Shown here in pieces: positions 60,211 through 64,000 of a stretch of DNA of 64,000 nucleotides. Under the pieces are notes generated by a model. The model did no database searches. It saw only the letters and a program-made list of their open reading frames with translations, and had not been told where the DNA came from. Origin of the DNA: Erysipelotrichaceae bacterium (GTDB lineage Bacteria > Bacillota_I > Bacilli_A > RFN20 > CAG-826); contig SVBF01000014.1 of assembly GCA_015058945.1 (NCBI GenBank), positions 1 to 64,000 on the forward strand, read 5' to 3'. Within the stretch, counting starts at the first letter, position 1; each line of letters begins with the position of its first letter. Both the position numbers and the translations under genes were made by a program.

Positions 60211-60422
60211 TACTCCCGTCTTATCAATGCACAACACGCAATTTCTACGCAGAAACAAAAGACGCGATTAAATCGCGAGAATGGATTATTTACCGGACCG
60301 ACAGACCAATGTCCAACGTCGCGTTTTGTCAAAGGTAGATGAGATAAAAGGGGAAAAACGTCCAAGTACCCTTTCTTTGCGCGCACATTGAGCGCATTTG
60401 TTATCAAAAAGGGCACTAGATT

Positions 60423-60431
60423 TGTTACAAT
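60423..60431 (+). promoter_or_regulatory. Extended -10 box of the queuosine operon, leaderless start
   Basis: TGT-TACAAT, six bases (TTTCGC), ATG 60438. It drives the operon of kinase-like protein, tgt, queA, queH and the next gene. Confidence 0.6.
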
Positions 60432-60437
60432 TTTCGC

Positions 60438-62148
<1,711 letters not shown>

Positions 62149-62149
<1 letters not shown>

Positions 62150-63198
62150 TGGACATCAATTTATTCGATTTTTACCTTCCCGAGGAGCTCATTGCCCAAA
62201 GCCCATTAAAGGCTAGGGACATGGCGCGCCTTATGGTCATAGACCGGGAACATCAAACGTTGGAACACCGCGTCTTCCATGACCTTTTGGATTATCTAAA
62301 ACCCGGTGACGTCATGGTCCGCAACAACACCAAAGTCATCCCCGCGAGACTGCTCGGCGAGAAGGAGGAGACCCATGGCAAAGTCGAGGTCTTGCTCTTA
62401 CACGAAGTCCCGGAAGAAGGGGAGGACGTATGGGAATGCCTCGTCGGTTCGGCGAAGTCGGTGCGCGTCGGAACGCACTGCAAATTCGGGGACGGACGCC
62501 TCATCGCCGAATGCGTCGGCGTCTATGACGAAGGCATTCGCCACATGAAGTTCATCTATAAGGGTATTTTCCTCGAGGTCCTCGACCAGCTCGGCGTCAT
62601 GCCTTTGCCGCCGTACATCAAAGCCCAATGCGAGGACAAAGACGATTATCAAACCGTCTACGCCAAGGTCCCGGGATCCGTCGCCGCCCCGACGGCGGGG
62701 TTCCATTTCACCGAAGAACTCTTCGCCAAGATCAAGGCCAAAGGCGTCGAAGTGCTCGACGTCACTTTGAACATCGGCCTAGGCACCTTTCGCCCGGTGA
62801 AGGTTCAAGACACCAAGGACCACGTCATGCACGAAGAGACCTACACGATGGACCAAACGACCGCCGAAAGGCTGAACCTCGCGAAAAAGGAGGGGCGGCG
62901 CACCATCGCCATCGGCACCACCTCGGTCCGCACCCTCGAATCCGTCTATTCCAAGTATGGCTGCTTTAAGGCCGAGAGTTCCTCGACCTCCATCTTCATT
63001 TCCCCGGGCTATGTCTTTGGGGCGGTGGACGCGATGGTCACGAACTTCCATTTGCCTAAATCGACCCTCGTCATGCTCGTCAGCGCCTTCATGGGCCGGG
63101 AGTGGACGCTCCGTTGCTACGAAGAGGCGGTGAAGGAGCGTTATCGTTTCTTCTCGTTCGGGGACGCGATGTTCATCTATGGAAAACCCAGGCAATAA
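62149..63198 (+). CDS. queA: S-adenosylmethionine:tRNA ribosyltransferase-isomerase
   Basis: A 349-aa protein. It transfers the ribosyl part of SAM to preQ1-tRNA, forming epoxyqueuosine. FDFYLPEELIAQSPL at the N-terminus, VRNNTKVIPARLLGEKEETHGKVEVLLL, SVAAPTAGFHFTEELF and TLNIGLGTFRPV are family signatures. Both neighbours overlap its coding sequence. Confidence 0.95.
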
Positions 63199-63859
63199 AC
63201 CTAACGCCATCGTCAATTACCAACGGGCCTATGAAAAGACGGTCTCCGCATTGTCTTCACGCCCGTCTTTGTTGCTGCACGTCTGCTGCGGACCCTGCTC
63301 TTGCTATCCCTTAACGGAACTATGCCGGCATTTCGACGTCACGATCTATTACGCGAATTCCAATATCTATCCCGCGGAGGAATACGCCCATCGCCTCGCG
63401 ACCTTGAGGGAACTCCTCGCCTATCTCAAAAGGGATTACGGCTATGACGTCAAACTGATCGTCCCGCCTTACGAGAACGAGGCATATACACGCAAGCTCG
63501 CTCCGCTTAAGAATTGCCCCGAAGGAGGGGAACGCTGCTTCCTTTGCTACCGGTTGCGCCTAGAGGAAGGCTATGCCTATGCCGAAGAAAACGGCTATGA
63601 CTATTTCACGACCGTCATGACCGTATCCCGCCAAAAGAACTCTCAAAAACTCAACGCCATCGGGGCCGAACTCGAGGCGAAATACCCGCGGACTCACTAT
63701 TTATATAGTGATTTCAAGAAGAAGCGGGGGCTTGAGATCGGCACCGAGATCCGCAAGAAGTACGATTTGTATAACCAGGATTACTGCGGCTGCGTCTATT
63801 CCTACGAAGAGGCGTTAGAACGCAGAAAGAGGAACCAAGGGCAAACCCCGGAGGAGTGA
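63179..63859 (+). CDS. queH: Epoxyqueuosine reductase, QueH type
   Basis: A 226-aa Fe-S enzyme that completes queuosine by reducing epoxyqueuosine. LLLHVCCGPCSCYPL near residue 35 gives the CCxPC motif. GGERCFLCYRLRLEE near 115 and QDYCGCVYSYEEA near 200 supply further ligands. It belongs to the QueH (cobalamin-free) alternative to QueG. It begins 20 bases inside queA. preQ1 biosynthesis genes are absent here, as in salvage. Confidence 0.95.
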   Translation: MENPGNKPNAIVNYQRAYEKTVSALSSRPSLLLHVCCGPCSCYPLTELCRHFDVTIYYANSNIYPAEEYAHRLATLRELLAYLKRDYGYDVKLIVPPYENEAYTRKLAPLKNCPEGGERCFLCYRLRLEEGYAYAEENGYDYFTTVMTVSRQKNSQKLNAIGAELEAKYPRTHYLYSDFKKKRGLEIGTEIRKKYDLYNQDYCGCVYSYEEALERRKRNQGQTPEE

Positions 63860-63861
63860 TT

Positions 63862-64000
63862 ATGGCCAAAAAGAAAAAGCAAGGCGTCGCCGAAAGCGAG
63901 AACATCCAGCTCCGCCCGAACGAGAAAATCCTCAAGACCGCGCGCCCAGGCAGGGCAGCGGAACTTTATTTCATCGTTCCCGCGCTCGTGTTCTTCGGCA
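63862..64000 (+). CDS. Partial gene at the window end, membrane protein, unknown
   Basis: It starts ATG 63862 behind GGAG, three bases after queH. The visible 46 residues are Lys-rich (MAKKKKQG), then polar, then enter a hydrophobic segment (ELYFIVPALVFFG). YajC would be a common neighbour of tgt-queA, but this N-terminus does not match it well. Confidence 0.55.
   Translation, partial: MAKKKKQGVAESENIQLRPNEKILKTARPGRAAELYFIVPALVFFG

Noticed and set aside
63862-64000. YajC assignment for the last gene
   Set aside because: The visible N-terminus does not show the YajC pattern and the gene is cut by the window.

Overview
The window looks like a chromosomal segment of an uncultured, anaerobic, low-redundancy Bacilli-type bacterium of the gut or rumen kind (RFN20, RF39 or Erysipelotrichales-like). 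This is inferred from several features: Ser/Glu-rich lipoproteins, a Mollicutes/Firmicutes-type conjugation module, an oxygen-sensitive class III ribonucleotide reductase with its activase, the QueH-type queuosine salvage operon, Gram-positive style lipoproteins and starch/galactan hydrolases. No rRNA, tRNA, CRISPR array or insertion sequence was found. Codon usage is strongly GC3-biased, which opens many long antisense ORFs that are not genes. The exception is about 39.3-41.4 kb, which is visibly more AT-rich.

Layout. 1-6.9 kb: the right end of a conjugative (type IV secretion) module with a pilin-like protein, a lipoprotein, a VirB6-like protein, a VirB4-like ATPase broken by a frameshift, and an unknown 553-aa protein. 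6.9-13.4 kb: a TetR regulator, a Fic protein with an elaborate operator, a K+ channel-like protein, a GH53 galactanase, a PAQR/hemolysin III protein and a RecA-fold ATPase. 13.5-25.1 kb: a nuclease lipoprotein, a large Fe-S/FAD oxidoreductase with HypA, a phosphatase, a YtrA-type ABC operon, a GH13 amylase lipoprotein and a small membrane peptide. 25.2-36.6 kb: the centrepiece, an operon of a 2407-aa dimodular NRPS ending in a reductase domain, a MATE transporter fused to an RsbW-like ATPase domain, a STAS protein and a membrane SpoIIE/RsbU phosphatase that carries its own ATPase domain. 36.6-41.4 kb: a subtilase lipoprotein with a starch-binding-like tail, an ECF-type sigma factor with a membrane partner, and two exported unknowns. 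41.5-52.5 kb: aldo-keto reductase, thyA-folA, nrdG, an S41 protease lipoprotein, trxB, nrdD fused to a redoxin, and mscL. 52.5-64 kb: a tyrosine phosphatase-Nudix fusion, an ATP-grasp ligase, a DUF2188 protein, a DtxR regulator, two flavoproteins, a P-loop kinase, and the operon kinase-like protein-tgt-queA-queH-unknown.

How it works together. The NRPS is predicted to release a dipeptide aldehyde (or its pyrazinone product), and the co-transcribed MATE protein is the obvious exporter. The fused ATPase, STAS and phosphatase proteins form a complete partner-switching set with no obvious sigma-factor target, so the transporter itself may be what is switched. The nrdD-redoxin fusion next to trxB suggests a redoxin-fed rather than formate-fed anaerobic reductase.

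A second genome-scale signal is that about 16 genes lack a clear Shine-Dalgarno sequence and instead have a -10 hexamer ending 6-9 nt before the start codon. This points to widespread leaderless transcription beside ordinary SD-led operons.
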